Assembly (NCBI RefSeq): GCF_902686445.1
Contig: NC_062219.1
Coordinates: 150,394,057-150,458,056, forward strand
DNA length: 64,000 nucleotides
Source of the DNA: Sciurus carolinensis
Lineage: Eukaryota; Chordata; Mammalia; Rodentia; Sciuridae
Direction: 5' to 3'
Under the pieces are notes generated by a model. The model was not told where the DNA came from, ran no database searches, and saw only the letters and a list, made by a program, of their open reading frames with translations. Numbering within the stretch: position 1 is the stretch's first letter; every line of letters begins with the position of its first letter. Shown piece after piece: positions 46,621 to 58,595 of the stretch. A program made the translations under genes and the position numbers.

Positions 46621-48299
46621 GGGGTAAGCTATTAAAACCCTTTGGCCACAGAGCTGCTTTGTGTTTTATACCAGAAATTTGTTCTCATTCTTTTTTAAAA
46701 TTCGTTTTTAATTCCTCAAATGTTCATGCAGATATTATTTTGTAGATAGTAAGACCACGTGATAGTGGAATCACTCGAGTTGTGTCCATTGTGATTCAAT
46801 TTAGAAATATTTCAATTTGCCCATTTATCATTTGGATGAATACATACTATTAATTGTTATGGGATTGCAGATTATATGATGGTTTGTATATGACAATAAA
46901 ACCATTTTACCACCATGACTGTTTTGCTAGGAAATGCTACATAAAAATGAAAATTACTATGGCAGCAGTGAGAGTAATATAGGCACAGTTATATTGTTCT
47001 AAGATGCTTGGCAGTGCTTCTACAAAACTGGCCTACTCTGTTCATGCAAAATACCATTTAGCATTTAGGTAAAATTAACACAAACTGAACGTAGGTAGGA
47101 CCGTTGACATTCAAGACTACTGTTCCAGTTTTTAACTGTTTCTTGATACCCTGACAGTCTGGTGGGAAGAAGCCAATTTAATTTTCTGAGGTTTGAATTT
47201 GTGTTTGAATAGCTTACACTCAGAGGCCCAAATGGAGGATCAGCTCATTTATCTGATGAGTGAGCTTAGCCAGCAGCTCAGCTTTTATATCTTAGTGTAT
47301 ACAGAGTAAGTCCCTTACAATTTTTTAGTCATAAATTATGAAGTCTTTGTTTCTGCGTGGAAAATGTCACCTGAAAGAAAACTAAGTATTAGTGGTAGAA
47401 CTGGTTTTTGCTTGGATACTTGTGCTTGAGAACAATCTAATGCATTAGTATTTGAAAATATGTCAATCCTACTTACTCGGATTTGAGTTTTTCTAATTTG
47501 TAAAAGTGTGGTTCTTCCCTTGCAGGGTAGATAGTGTCGTTTTGTGAAACTTAGGTAAGTGTGTTTGTGTTTGAAGTGTGTACTCTTGCGGGAGTCATGT
47601 CTCTGGTGCAAATCTCAATCTCAGCTAGCAACCTGGCTGTGTAGATTGCCTTATTAGGACCACTTTGTGTCTTCAGGCCGATTTCCCAACTAATGCAGAA
47701 GTGTGCCCATCCTTGGCCTCTCCTGGAGAAGATAAATATGACCAGAGAGGCCAGGTCAAAACTGGGAGAATCATGAGACTTCACAATCTGGCTCTGACCT
47801 ATTTCTCTCCCCTCACATTCCATCCTTCTCCCTGGCTCAACTGTTTCAGCAGGATCCTTATGGATGTCTGTCCTCTATCCACTTCTAAACTGGCATGATT
47901 GCAAGTGCCATAATTACTTGTCACCTGGAATAGCCTTTGATCACCATTAATTCATTTCTCCTCAGTAATGTAAAAATTACCAAATGGAAGGAAAATGAAC
48001 ACAAAACTGATGTTCAGCGGGGGCATGAATGAGCAGTAAGCAGATGGGGAGGGAAGGTAGCCAGGGTTGTCCCTTTTAAAGACACATGTTGCTTCTTTGT
48101 AATAAGCAAGGCTGTTGTATTGCTATTTAATCAAAAGGCTCACACGTGTACACACGCTTACGTGGGGGGGATTGCGATTGGTATATATGAGAAAACCAGC
48201 ATCCACATTGCTGGTATTTTTAATGATGACTTTCCTATTTCTGCTGTGTCAAAAGGGTACTAAATATCATCTCCATTCTGGAAGTAGTTTTGGTGAAAT
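46621..48299. other. Repeat-poor intron DNA
   Basis: No gene or confident repeat was found between the two candidate regulatory blocks. It may include further conserved non-coding sequence. Confidence 0.45.
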
Positions 48300-49130
48300 C
48301 TGAAAGGCCTGCTGCTTATTTATTAGATCTGGAGTCCACTGATAACGCTGAATTTTCACACTCTTGTGCAGCTCTGTCAGAGCCTTAAACTTGGACTCTC
48401 TTTGTGCTCCATCATTGTAATTTACACACGGGGTTGGTGCACTCTCTTCAAGACAGTTTGTCTTGCGCCTCCAGCTGCTCCCCAATAGCCATTGTGCTGA
48501 ATAAGCACTTATTCCAGTATGGCCTTGATACAATTAATGCAGGCGTCTGCAGAAGCGGCCCTGGCGGCGGCAGCTGCCATGCCTTATGGAAGCCAACTTC
48601 TGCTTAGCATTGTGATAAAAGAAATAGTTTTGAGCTGGAAGCTAATGTTGGCTTATTTTTAGCATAAAAAGAGTTGCACCTGCGAGGGCTAGCAGCGACT
48701 GAGGTTTGCTGATTACACGTTCTTGTTAGTGCCATTGTTATTGGTAAAATGGGCATGATGTCATCCTTATCAAACTGAATTGGCACCCTGTAGAGTGACA
48801 AATAATTTACCCTCTGCGGTTCTGTCAGCATGGGCCCTGTGTTGGGAGTGAGTGGAGTGCTGGGTTTTCACAGTTGAGTGCTAAGGAACTGCAGAGGTGT
48901 ATGGAAATGAAAGGGATTGATACTTGTAATCAGTGCGCATAGTAATGGCCAAGGTGTAATGAAACATAAGTGCACATTTAGGGTAATTACGCTGCTACCA
49001 GGTGGGGCCCTGGGGCTTTGCATGTATAGAAGCTGCTTGAGGCGGTGGATGTGCAGCGAGCGGCTCTGCGGCACCATCTGGTAGCGTCTCATTTCCTCAT
49101 TAATTCTTCTGTCCCCTAAGTCTGGGCTGC
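48300..49130. promoter_or_regulatory. Candidate developmental enhancer in CDKAL1 intron
   Basis: About 830 bases without any repeat and with balanced GC, unlike most of the intron. It contains a 7-base inverted repeat GAATAAG-CA-CTTATTC at 48499-48514, CAATTAATGC at 48531-48540, E-boxes CAGCTG at 48472-48477 and 48571-48576, and TAATTA at 48984-48989. This mixture of homeobox and bHLH words in complex, non-repetitive DNA is typical of deeply conserved developmental enhancers. CDKAL1 introns lie in the regulatory block of SOX4. No RNA or protein product is suggested. Confidence 0.5.
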
Positions 49131-50559
49131 ATTGACTTTGAACAGCACTTCGTCTGTTCAGTATCTCATCTTACTTTAGTTGGGAGACACTCTCAACAGT
49201 GGGGTTGATCTGATGTAATTTACAACCTCGGCATCGTGAAATAGATTAAAACAAATCATCTCGTAGGTTTTCTTACTGAGTAATGCTAACTAGCCTTGGT
49301 CATGTTGACGTGGCCACCGGATTCTAAACCACTTCCTGTTTTTATAGTTTTCTTTTTTAATAAAATAGAATAACTTAGTTTACATTAGCCAAATGAACTT
49401 TGTCCCTCAAAATAATTTTTACCTGAAAGTATAATGTGTGTCTAAAAGAGTAAATAGTTACTAAAGTGCATTTTCTTTGGTCATTTTTAAAAACTGTCTT
49501 ATTTCTGCAGGTTGATATAGTTTCTGTATCAGATATCACAAAAGCTTATTTTTCAATCAAGCTTCAGAATAAGAAAATGCAGTGAGAGTTTACATTAACT
49601 TGAAGATTACTACGTGCCACTGAACCAGTACACATAAGAATAATTAACATGTACAGAAGAAAATACTGTGGGAGGTTTTTTAGTTGTCTAGGAAAGTAAA
49701 ATGCTTAGAACTCACTAAGTTAATATTAATATTTTCATATAAGATTAAAAATACTATAAGGCAGCAATCATTGTTAGGTAGTTTATATATGACTGCATTG
49801 TTAGTCTTAATACGAAACATTTGTAAGGGACCTAAAGTGCATATTCATAATGCAATTCATAATAGTAAAGGAACATCTGATAGTCATCTTTTTTATACAC
49901 GGTATTTCATACAGTTCAGTGTATCAGAATAGCCTTCGCAGTGTCCTGGAGTCTGATTACAGTGAAGTGCTACTAGTGATTTCACATTCTCTTTTCTAAG
50001 CACAAGTGTAATATATGTACAGTCTGAGTGCTTCAAGAACTTTCCATAAATAATAGAAATGTCCTGATAAAATTTTCTGTAAGAGAATCAATCCCCATGC
50101 ATTATTTCATTTCCATGAATGGTCCTAAAATGGAAAATGAGAGAAAGCTGTGAGCTTCTGGTACAACCTACACGACTGCTTCCAGTGATCCAGTAGGTCC
50201 CTGAGGTGAGTTTGCCAGTGCAGTGCTGTGGATCCTTCAGTCTTCTTGAAAGAGAGTTATGGGCTAGTTTAGTACCTGAAAATGCCCAACTAATTTTTTT
50301 TTTACACATCTGTACTGAATAAACCTACTAAAAGGTGAATAAAATGTTTCAGTTTTCCCCTTCTATTTTTTAATAAATTCATGTAGAGCAGCAGTGAGAA
50401 GTGGCTGCAAACTCCTTTTAAGGTGAAGTGTCGTGAGGAAATGTGTGTCAGTGGCCCTTTGTCTCCTGAAGTTACTCCTCTGTATTCCGGTCATTTAAAT
50501 ATGAGGAGTTTGTCCTTGCACATTCAAGAGACGCTGGCTAGATGACCTGTCTACCAGGC
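49131..50559. other. Repeat-poor AT-rich intron DNA
   Basis: No gene or named repeat; this follows directly on the candidate enhancer. Confidence 0.45.
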
Positions 50560-50730
50560 TGCGGGCTCACTTCTTGAGCCCGCCCTGCCACTAGCCAGTG
50601 CTGTAACTTTGAAGGAGCATTTTAACCTCACCAGGCCTCATGCTTCTCAGGTGCAGTGTGCTGGTGATAGCCCTTTACCTCACAAAGGTGACAATTCATG
50701 GAATGCACTCAGCACAGGACCTGTGCTCGG
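50560..50730 (+). repeat. MIR SINE fragment
   Basis: CCTGCCACTAGCCAGTGCTG, ACCTCACCAGGCCTCATGCT and CTTTACCTCACAAAGGTGAC follow the MIR order from the 'tgccacttactagctgtg' block onward. Confidence 0.7.
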
Positions 50731-52869
50731 CCACTCCTAGGTGGGCACTGCAGCTGTGGCTCTTATTCCCCAACAGAGGATTGATGATGCAAATGGTTCA
50801 AGACTCATGTTCTCATGTTTAAATTATCTTCACAAAAATCATACACAGGGAAGGTACAAGAATAAGTCTTTTTCTCATATTTACTGGAACTCCCTATTCC
50901 TTAAGGCAACGAAGGCCTTCCCCTGTTCTAGAGGGTAAATGAGAAACGCCCACTTGACTGAAGGACATAAACCAGGTAGGAGAAATGCCTCTGGAGCTCT
51001 TCTCGTGGTGATATTTTTAAATGCATTAAAAGAAAACAAAACATTGAAATATGATTGCTATAGGAAAAGTGTATTTTGCTATATAGGAATATGTTTGCTT
51101 CCTATCACAATAAACAACAAGATGCATTTGTATGGCTAATAATTACTGTATTTTCAAAGTAGTAGATAGTATTTCAGGATAATCTGGAATAACTGTAATG
51201 TGAAGTGAAAGTGTTTAATTTCTTATGGATGAAAATCACAGGCATTGCAAATACCTGTAACTTCTCACCTGTATTCGTAATTGTAGAAATGCTAAATTTT
51301 GGCAAGAGATGCGTGAAGGCAAAGTTGTGATATTTTTGTTGTTATTCACTATCCAGGTTCAGGTTTTTCCCCCACAACCAATTTTGAAAAATTGGAGAAT
51401 GAGGAAATGAACACAGCTGGCAACTTCAGGGTTTCTGAACCCAAGATGAGGACCTCTAGTGGAGTGCAGCTGACTCACAACTAGCTCTCTTAATGGAGTA
51501 GATACAAACAGCAGTGATGACGACACTAATGAACATTCGGTGGCATCAGAAAGATCATTCAGGTGGTAGAGAGAGAGCCTTGGCTCCACACCAGCACTGC
51601 GAAGACCAAATAAATACGGGTCAGCAGACCAGACCAGCGGGTTGGTGTTGCTTGGCCCTTGCCCATGACCCTAATCCATTGTCCTTTGGTTCTACCTCTG
51701 TTAGTCCCCCTGGAAGGGGCCGTGTCTTAGAGACGGGTGCTCAGTGGCTCCTCCACACTGCAGAACATGAATCATTAAGACAGTTCGTTTCATACATGTT
51801 TACTGTTTCATTTGAACCAGATCCAAGTTTTCCATGAAATTAATATCATTGCTGTACCTTACGTGTCACGGCTCTACACCATTCATTTAGTTTGTAAAGA
51901 ATCTGCCCCTTTACCTGTGAACCAAGAATGCTTGGTGTGATAGGGTTGTGATTTGATTGGAGCTCAAGTAGATGCCTAACCAAAATTTTAAAATCATTTT
52001 GCCTAAACATGGAGTAACAGAAAAAACTTAAGCATATTCCTTTGAGATTTTAGTTATGAATTCTAGGGATCTTTAATTACAGAAGGAGATAGCCACAAAA
52101 ATATATCATGTCCGAAAATCTCAACAATTTATATTGTTGAACATTTTATTTTAAAATGTATATTTTAGAACAGCAATATTTTCTTTATTACTCTGAAAAA
52201 GTGTACTTTCCTAATGTGCTTTTTTCCTGATTATTCAAAAAGTTAATTTATTACTGTAGTTTTGATTATTAAAATTGTTCTCAGAGCTAAGTAAAAGTAG
52301 CAATTTAGCAAGGGTCATCAGTATAGAGAGATGAATTTTGGTTCTCAAGAGATTACAGGATTGTTAAGAGGTAACCTTTACACAGGTTTCAAAGGACCTG
52401 TGGGATTTGAATGATGGTGACGTGGGAAAGGATATTCCTGTTTGCTGGGAAAAGGGTGTGAACAAATCCTGGAGAGCTGCGCGTGCGCACTGTAGCGGGC
52501 AGTACCGCCTGTCTGAATAGCTGGGCGTGTGGCGGTGCTCCACGGGACTCCTTAGGGTCATGTCCTTGAGGCCTCATGTAAGAAGCTTAACCAGCCTCAT
52601 AATTATTGGGGGAAAGAATCATGGTTTCCTTTTTGATTTTTTACTCAGAACACATGACAAATCTGTCTTAGGAAAGTAATTTTGGTTGTAGTGTCAAAGT
52701 CAATTTGAAAAGGGGAGATAAAGGAGGCCACTAGGGGCTGTCCCAGTGGTACAGGTGAAAGACTTACACTTCAGTAGTGGTTATTGGAAAGGATGGGCTG
52801 AACCAAAGGATCTTGTAGAATTATGGATTCTGAAAAATTGGAGAATGAGGAAATGAACACAGCTGGAAA
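50731..52869. other. Unassigned intron DNA with an exact 36-base direct repeat
   Basis: No gene found. Identical 36-base sequences lie at 51385-51420 and 52831-52866, starting TGAAAAATTGGAGAATGAGG. Their flanks are only weakly alike, and the family was not recognised. Confidence 0.5.
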
Positions 52870-53275
52870 TGACAGGTTGGGAACCTGAACAATGGGAAAA
52901 GTATGTCAGTAACCAGAAGAGGTCACCAAGGAAGCAGCGTGTTGTGAGGGGCGACGTGCTATGGGCTAGAGGTGCAATCGTGCCCCTCCAGAGTCTGCAT
53001 GCTGCACTGGAGTCGCTGATGTGCTGGTGTTGAGGTGGGGGGCACAGTCTGGGTGAAAGCGATCCACACTCTGAGCAAAAGTGGCCTGAGGGATCTGGTT
53101 GAACCCTCCTCTTCTCTCCTGCCATCCACGAGGAAGGAAGCCTCTCCACACTCCACCTCTGCTGGTTGGTGTCTTGCTTGTGGACTTCCCAACCTCCAGA
53201 CCTGAGCAAAAAGTAGCTCTTGTTTACAAGTTACCAGATCTAAGGTATTTTGTTATAGCAAAGTGAATAGACTGA
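52870..53275 (+). repeat. Probable MaLR (MLT1/MST-like) LTR, 3' part
   Basis: The end reads TTCCCAACCTCCAGACCTGA, GCAAAAAGTAGCTCTTGTTT, then AGGTATTTTGTTATAGCAAA and 'gaatagactgac'. This corresponds to the standard MaLR LTR ending ('ctccagaactgtgagccaaataaac', 'ggtattctgttatagcagc', 'aatggactaa'). The 5' part is too diverged to delimit. Confidence 0.6.
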
Positions 53276-53499
53276 CGTGTTGTCTTTTTCTTGTAGAAAA
53301 GTATAGGTGGCCATTCCAAATTATCATCTGAATTCAGTTTTCCGGTTCAAGTTCAAATGAAGGTTTGGGTACAGAGTAGATGGCTGAAGAGGGCGGAGCC
53401 TGCTGTTTTGCAAAGATTGGGAAGGATGCGGTTTCCAGAGTGATCATTTGATATGACAACTAGGGACTCATTGATTATTTTAAGAAAACAATTTAGTCA

Positions 53500-53620
53500 A
53501 TTGTTATCAGAACTCTAGGGTGCATAAGAATCACCTAGGAAGCTTGGCACAAATTTGGGAACTCTATCACAGGTCTCTAGAAGTAGGGAAGGACCTGGAA
53601 GTTTGCTTTTATAAACACTA
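53500..53620 (+). repeat. MER5-like DNA transposon remnant
   Basis: GTGCATAAGAATCACCTAGG and AGCTTGGCACAAATTTGGGA match the MER5 5' block 'gtgcatcagaatcacctgg...ttgttaaa'. The remainder is diverged. Confidence 0.6.
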
Positions 53621-53639
53621 GATGATGATGAAGATGATA

Positions 53640-53820
53640 ATCATAACTGTAGATTGTTATATGCTAGGCACTAACTTGACTATATTTACAATCATGGTCT
53701 CATAGATCTTTGTTAAGCACTTTAATTTTGCCTGCTTTGCAAATGAGAGATACTGTATCACAAAGAGGTGAAATAACTTTCCCAAATTTCACATAACCAA
53801 GAAATTATGGTTCTGCCACC
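53640..53820 (-). repeat. MIR SINE, antisense
   Basis: ATATGCTAGGCACTAACTTG, AAAGAGGTGAAATAACTTTC and CCAAATTTCACATAACCAAG, then GGTTCTGCCACCC, correspond in order to the reverse complement of MIR. It covers most of the element. Confidence 0.8.
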
Positions 53821-53840
53821 CATGATTTTTTAAATTTTAA

Positions 53841-53917
53841 TGGTACTGGGGATTGAACCTGGGGACTTTTGTGTGCCAGGCAAGCACTCTACCACTGAGC
53901 TACACCCCCACCCAGCC
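53841..53917 (-). mobile_element. ID SINE, antisense
   Basis: GGTACTGGGGATTGAACCTG, CCAGGCAAGCACTCTACCAC and TGAGCTACACCCCCACCCAG are the reverse complement of ID, next to an A/T-rich tail. It lies beside the MIR. Confidence 0.92.
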
Positions 53918-56079
53918 CGCGATCAGGTTTGTTCTGTCATTCCCAGTGAGTGCTGAGGATCAATACCATAGACCAGGGCCCACCGCAGGTGATCCATTGA
54001 CCCAGTCTCACATCCGCCATGGTCTTCAGTCGGTGTACTTATTTCTGTAGAATTTTAAAGGCATTGCTTTTTTTATAGTCTAATTCTTATAATGCCTGAC
54101 CATGCTTAATTTTTAGTATTCCTTGAGCCTTAAAATATGTAGGTGACCAGGCTTTTCTTAACATCCAGGCGGCTCTAGTGGGTCACTGCAGAGGAAGTTG
54201 ACTCACAGTGAATTGGCTAAGGGGTGGTGGCTAGAAAAATCAGTGAGTTAGATGTTGGGGAGCAGGGGGCGGAACAGTCTTGGCGGATTCAGAGCTGTGT
54301 ATAGAAAGGGTTTAAGTATAGCAGGCTCTGATGGGGAAGCTGTGGTTTGAAAACACACGGATTTTACCTATAGTTGTCTGTGGGGCTTTAATGGCATTGA
54401 GCTGGGACACTGAGGGAAATAACTGGGGTTGGGACGGGGTGAACATTGTGGTCCTAGTGAACTGTGCTAAAACCCCATAAAAGCTACCTTTTTGTGTCCC
54501 CAACTATGGAAAACATGGAAATGTTTGGCAGTTGGTGAAATTCTATGAAGGAAATGGTGTCTTGACCCTGAGCTATTTGTGCATGCTTCAGGATTATAAG
54601 GAACAAGGAAGTAGAAAGCAAAATTTGGTATTACTGGATGCGAGGCATCTTAATTAGTGAGAGAGTAATTTCAAAGGAGATGGGAAAGGATGATAATGAT
54701 AAGGTTAGACAAGCAAAAGATTAGGGATATTTCCTATTCTGGCACAACAAGGAAAAAGGGGAGTTCATGTCAAAAAAATTGAGGGATTGTGAACTGATGG
54801 GAAGAAGGTTAAAGACTTTCAAAATGAATGCTATTCCCTCCTTCTCTTAGTAAGAGGGTAACAAGTTTAACTGGAGATTGGAGCATTGTCATATATAACC
54901 TAATAATTGTATCTCTTTATGGGCCTTTGAATTGATAGAAGGAAAAATTAAACTCAGAATTCTTTATAAAATGTTTTACTACCTGGAATTAAAATGTCTC
55001 ACGTTTGCTATTGTTTCTGAGATGTGGTTGGGGAAGGGGTGGACCACTGATTCCAGAGGGCCAGTAGTGCTGTAAGCATTTGATTTAGGGACATCTTTTT
55101 CTCTGTTCATTTTGGCTTTTAAAAATTAAGAAGTAATGTGTTTTCTGTCCCTGTTACCTTAACTCATGGAGAAAATAGGGTCTATAAAGCAATTCAATAA
55201 TTTTGCAATTTATTAATTTATTAGTCTCACATTACTAAACATGGCAACTGTGGAAAATACAGAGGCACTGAACATTATCCTCATATGTAGTAGTTCTACT
55301 TGAAACATTTGGCATGATTCAGGCCTAATTTTGTCCTGTGTATGTGATTTGTTTAATAAGACTTTCAGAAAAGTCTCACCAGTTTAAATAGCTTTTAAAA
55401 TATAAATCGGGGGAATATAGGACTAATTGAGCTTGTTGAAAGAATTTTTAACATATAAACATTAATTTTTATTGAGCATGGACCAAATTGAAAAAGGCTA
55501 AACTTACAAGTTAAAATAATTTGACGATCTAACTGCAGATTCAAAATTTCTGAAAATGTAAATAAATGAAAATGCAGTGTTTTACCATCTGTAATGAATT
55601 AGCATTCCATTTCTACCAGCTGCTGCTGGGGTTTTGAAGCTGACTCAGGGTTTGAGCACACTGGTGGGTTGCTGCTGGTAAATATGAGAACCTGTCGTTT
55701 AAGCCAGGCAGAGCTGGGCTGGTGATTACCAAAATCTTTGCAATGTTGGGAGTGGATTCCTCCACTTGGGGCAGGGATTAAGTGTATCCTTTGTGTGCAG
55801 ATGTGGCCAGACAGTTCGGAGGGTGAGCTGCTACTACTTGCCACCAACACATCAAAACATTCAGGAGGCTTCTTCTGCCGAGTAGAGAGTCACCCTGAGC
55901 AAAAACTCTTGAGCAGTTGTCTCTTATGGTGCAGACATATTTTAGGCAAAATGACTCTATGTTGATGTTGGTGGGAAAGTTCATACTCTGGATTAAGTGC
56001 ATTAATATTTTTTTCATTTCAAAAGCTTTTTATTTTGAGCATGTAGGAGATAATGATTTCTTGGAAAGAGTGCAAGTTT
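53918..56079. other. Unassigned intron DNA
   Basis: No gene or named repeat. Opposing open frames at 55599-56017 (-) and 55738-56165 (+) overlap and have no domain. Confidence 0.4.
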
Positions 56080-56235
56080 TTAATATAGCCAGACCCAGAA
56101 GTGAATCCAGTTCTGTTGCTTCTTGGCCTCGTGATCTTATGAATCAAATTTCTTCAACTTTCTGAGCCTTGTCTTCCTCAACTGTAAAAGAGCAATGATA
56201 ATACCTTCCTGGTGGACTTGTTAGCACAATCCATA
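56080..56235 (+). repeat. MIR SINE fragment
   Basis: AAGTGAATCCAGTTCTGTTG, CTTTCTGAGCCTTGTCTTCC and TCAACTGTAAAAGAGCAATG, then ATACCTTCCTGGTGGACTTG, follow the MIR central and 3' blocks. Confidence 0.75.
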
Positions 56236-56859
56236 TTCTTTGGAAAACCACCTCTGTCTGATGCTGTTCTTTGGACCTGAAAATGTGTAAATAAAAGGAG
56301 AAGAGCATTCGCCTGTGTTGTCCTGATGCCATTTAGAGGGACCAGTACCCCCCACCTCAGGTCATCTGTTGAGGTCATACTGTGTTACCATGTGTGATCC
56401 TGTAACCATAAGAAGTGGATGTGAAGGTTAGCATGTTCTCTGTAATGTGTCTGAGGGTGATTTTTTTTAATTTCAAAGATAAGAAGTCACTTTCATGTTT
56501 AGTATTCTTTCATTATTTTCCCCTTATGTATAGACTTATTAAAAGGACAAATTTACAGTGAGTGTTTGCAGACTTCAGAATTGAGACATGTTGGTGTCTT
56601 CTATGTGTCCATTGCCAGTTTCCTGCAAACTGAATATATTATGATTGTAAAAGTAGTAAGAAACAACCCTAGAATTCACTATAGGATTATCAAATGTTTT
56701 CTTTCCTCATTTTGATAAGACAAGCAACATCTTTTTAGTACTTTGCTTTAGCATCTTCAGTTAGTGAAAACAATTAGTCAAAAGGTTGATGAGTCCCCAG
56801 TATAATAAACACAAGGAATACACATCCAGGTCAAGGGACTGCTCGCTCTCCTCTCTTCT
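56236..56859. other. Unassigned intron DNA
   Basis: No gene or named repeat seen. Confidence 0.4.
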
Positions 56860-57300
56860 CATCTCCAAGCTTCTCCTTAGAGATTTAGCGTTCTAGATAC
56901 TCTCATTTTACATGCAAGCCAGCATCGGCTAGAAGCAGTCAGCACGCTTACCCAGGCGACAGTTCATTCATCATATGCTGGCATTGGAGGGCACGCTGGC
57001 AACAGTGCCAGTTTAGCCTCCTGGAGTGCTTGTGCTAATGGACGATGGTGTGACTGCAGGGAACAGAGAGGAATGGATGAGCATTTGCACTGTGGTCTGG
57101 TCAGCCCTGTGGTGGGTTAGGGAAGTTTTCCGAGGCAGTGATGTAAAATATGGAACACTTCACCAAAAATAGGTCTGCACCAGCAGTTATGACTCAGGCA
57201 TGTGCATACCTCAGCTGTTTAATAAGCATAGCAATGCTGACCTGACAGATTTGAGTGTCACACACAGGCCTTCGTCATCTAAAGCCTGAGGAGGCTTAAG
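56860..57300. promoter_or_regulatory. Candidate conserved non-coding element
   Basis: Repeat-free complex sequence. It contains the inverted repeat CTGGCA-ACAG-TGCCAG at 56995-57010 (two NFI-like half sites), CAGCTGTTTAATAAGC near 57212, and ATGACTCAGGC near 57189, an AP-1-like word. The call rests on texture only. Confidence 0.3.
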
Positions 57301-58249
57301 GGGTCGCTAGTCTACAGTCTTGAAAACATCCCTGGAGGTTAGATCCCTCTTCTTCAGTGTCCTCAGAGGCTGACCATCCCGATACCTACCTATCTGGCCG
57401 TTGCACAGGCCAGCTCCAGCTTTGCCTCGGGGCTGAGACTGTCACTGATTTACTAGTGACTCACTGTACATTCCCCTGGCTGGCTCTGACTGATTCCTCA
57501 GCTATGGTTTGGTGTGAACTCAGAGAACCTGTTTATCCCCCATGTTAGTTCTGTGCACATTTCTACCGTTGCTGGTCTGTGTATGACTCATGACGTGGCC
57601 TTTGCTTTGAACTTGGGCATTGGGGTCACACTTAATTGAGTGTTCCTTCTCCTGGAAGCAGATCCTCTTACTCATCCGTTTTGACTTGCACCCTGAGCGT
57701 TTGAAGTGTCTGTCGTTGGCTTGGTGTGGTTGTGATCCCAGCTCCTGAGGCTGGGACGTTAACCACATGTGGTCTCTGCTGCCAACTTTAGCCCTGACCA
57801 CCCCACTTTCTGCTGCTGACAAACGCACCTGCCCACACTTTCCCACGTGTCATCCTACCCAGATGGTAGGTCTTTGCAGAACCCGTTTCCTTCCTTCACT
57901 GGCCTTGAAATTGCACATCAGGTTTGGAATTTGCTCTGATTTCTCCCACCAGAAATAGTGTCTCCATTTCTGATGCTCTTGTGTATTTAATGACGTTTTA
58001 CTTTTTCTACTTTATGTTGTAGTTACTGTTGTTACATCTTATCACCACTACTAGATTGTAAGGTGTCTGTCTATATCCCATGTAGTGAATTTTGCTAGAG
58101 AACAGAATGGGACCCAGACTTCGGTATCTAAGAAAAGCAAGATTGAATGCCTCTTGTGTCTGTTTTTATCTTCTCTCACACTTTGACCTACTAAAGCCCT
58201 TTCTGTATTTAGAAGCTGCCCTGCCCTTGTTCCTACATACAACACTTTT
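57301..58249. other. Unassigned intron DNA
   Basis: No gene found. The 108-residue open frame at 57520-57846 (-) has no domain that I recognise. Confidence 0.4.
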
Positions 58250-58595
58250 TTAAGTCAACTTTTCTCATCGTTGTGACCAATCCACCAAGCAAGAACAGCT
58301 TAGGGGGAAAAGCTTATTTTGCTTCAAGGTTTCACAGGTTCAGTCTGTGGTCGGCTGGCTCCATAGCTCTGCATCTGAGGGAGGCAGCACATCATGGCGG
58401 AAGCGTGTGGAGGAGGAAAGCAGCTCAGGACGTGGCAGCCAGGAATCAGCTTTGCTCACCAGGGGCAAAGTGTAAACCCCAGAGGCATGCCCACAGTGAC
58501 CTACCGCCTCCAGCCACTCCCTTCCTGCCCGCAGGTGGTGACTCTCCTTGGGTAGTGTGAGGAGGCGGCAGTGGGAAGCTCCAGTTAATTTGAAG
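58250..58595 (-). mobile_element. ERVL-MaLR-type solo LTR, antisense (third copy)
   Basis: It begins with TAAGTCAACTTTTCTCATCG and GTTGTGACCAATCCACC, as the copy at 21534 does, and continues through GGCAGCACATCATGGCGGAA and CCAGAGGCATGCCCACAGTG. The part matching the LTR 5' end is truncated after CCAGTTAATTTG. All three copies lie antisense to CDKAL1. Confidence 0.78.

Noticed and set aside
52781..53209. 142-residue - strand frame
   Set aside because: It lies across a MaLR-like LTR remnant and shares a short peptide with the frame at 51359-51589 only because both contain the same 36-base repeat.
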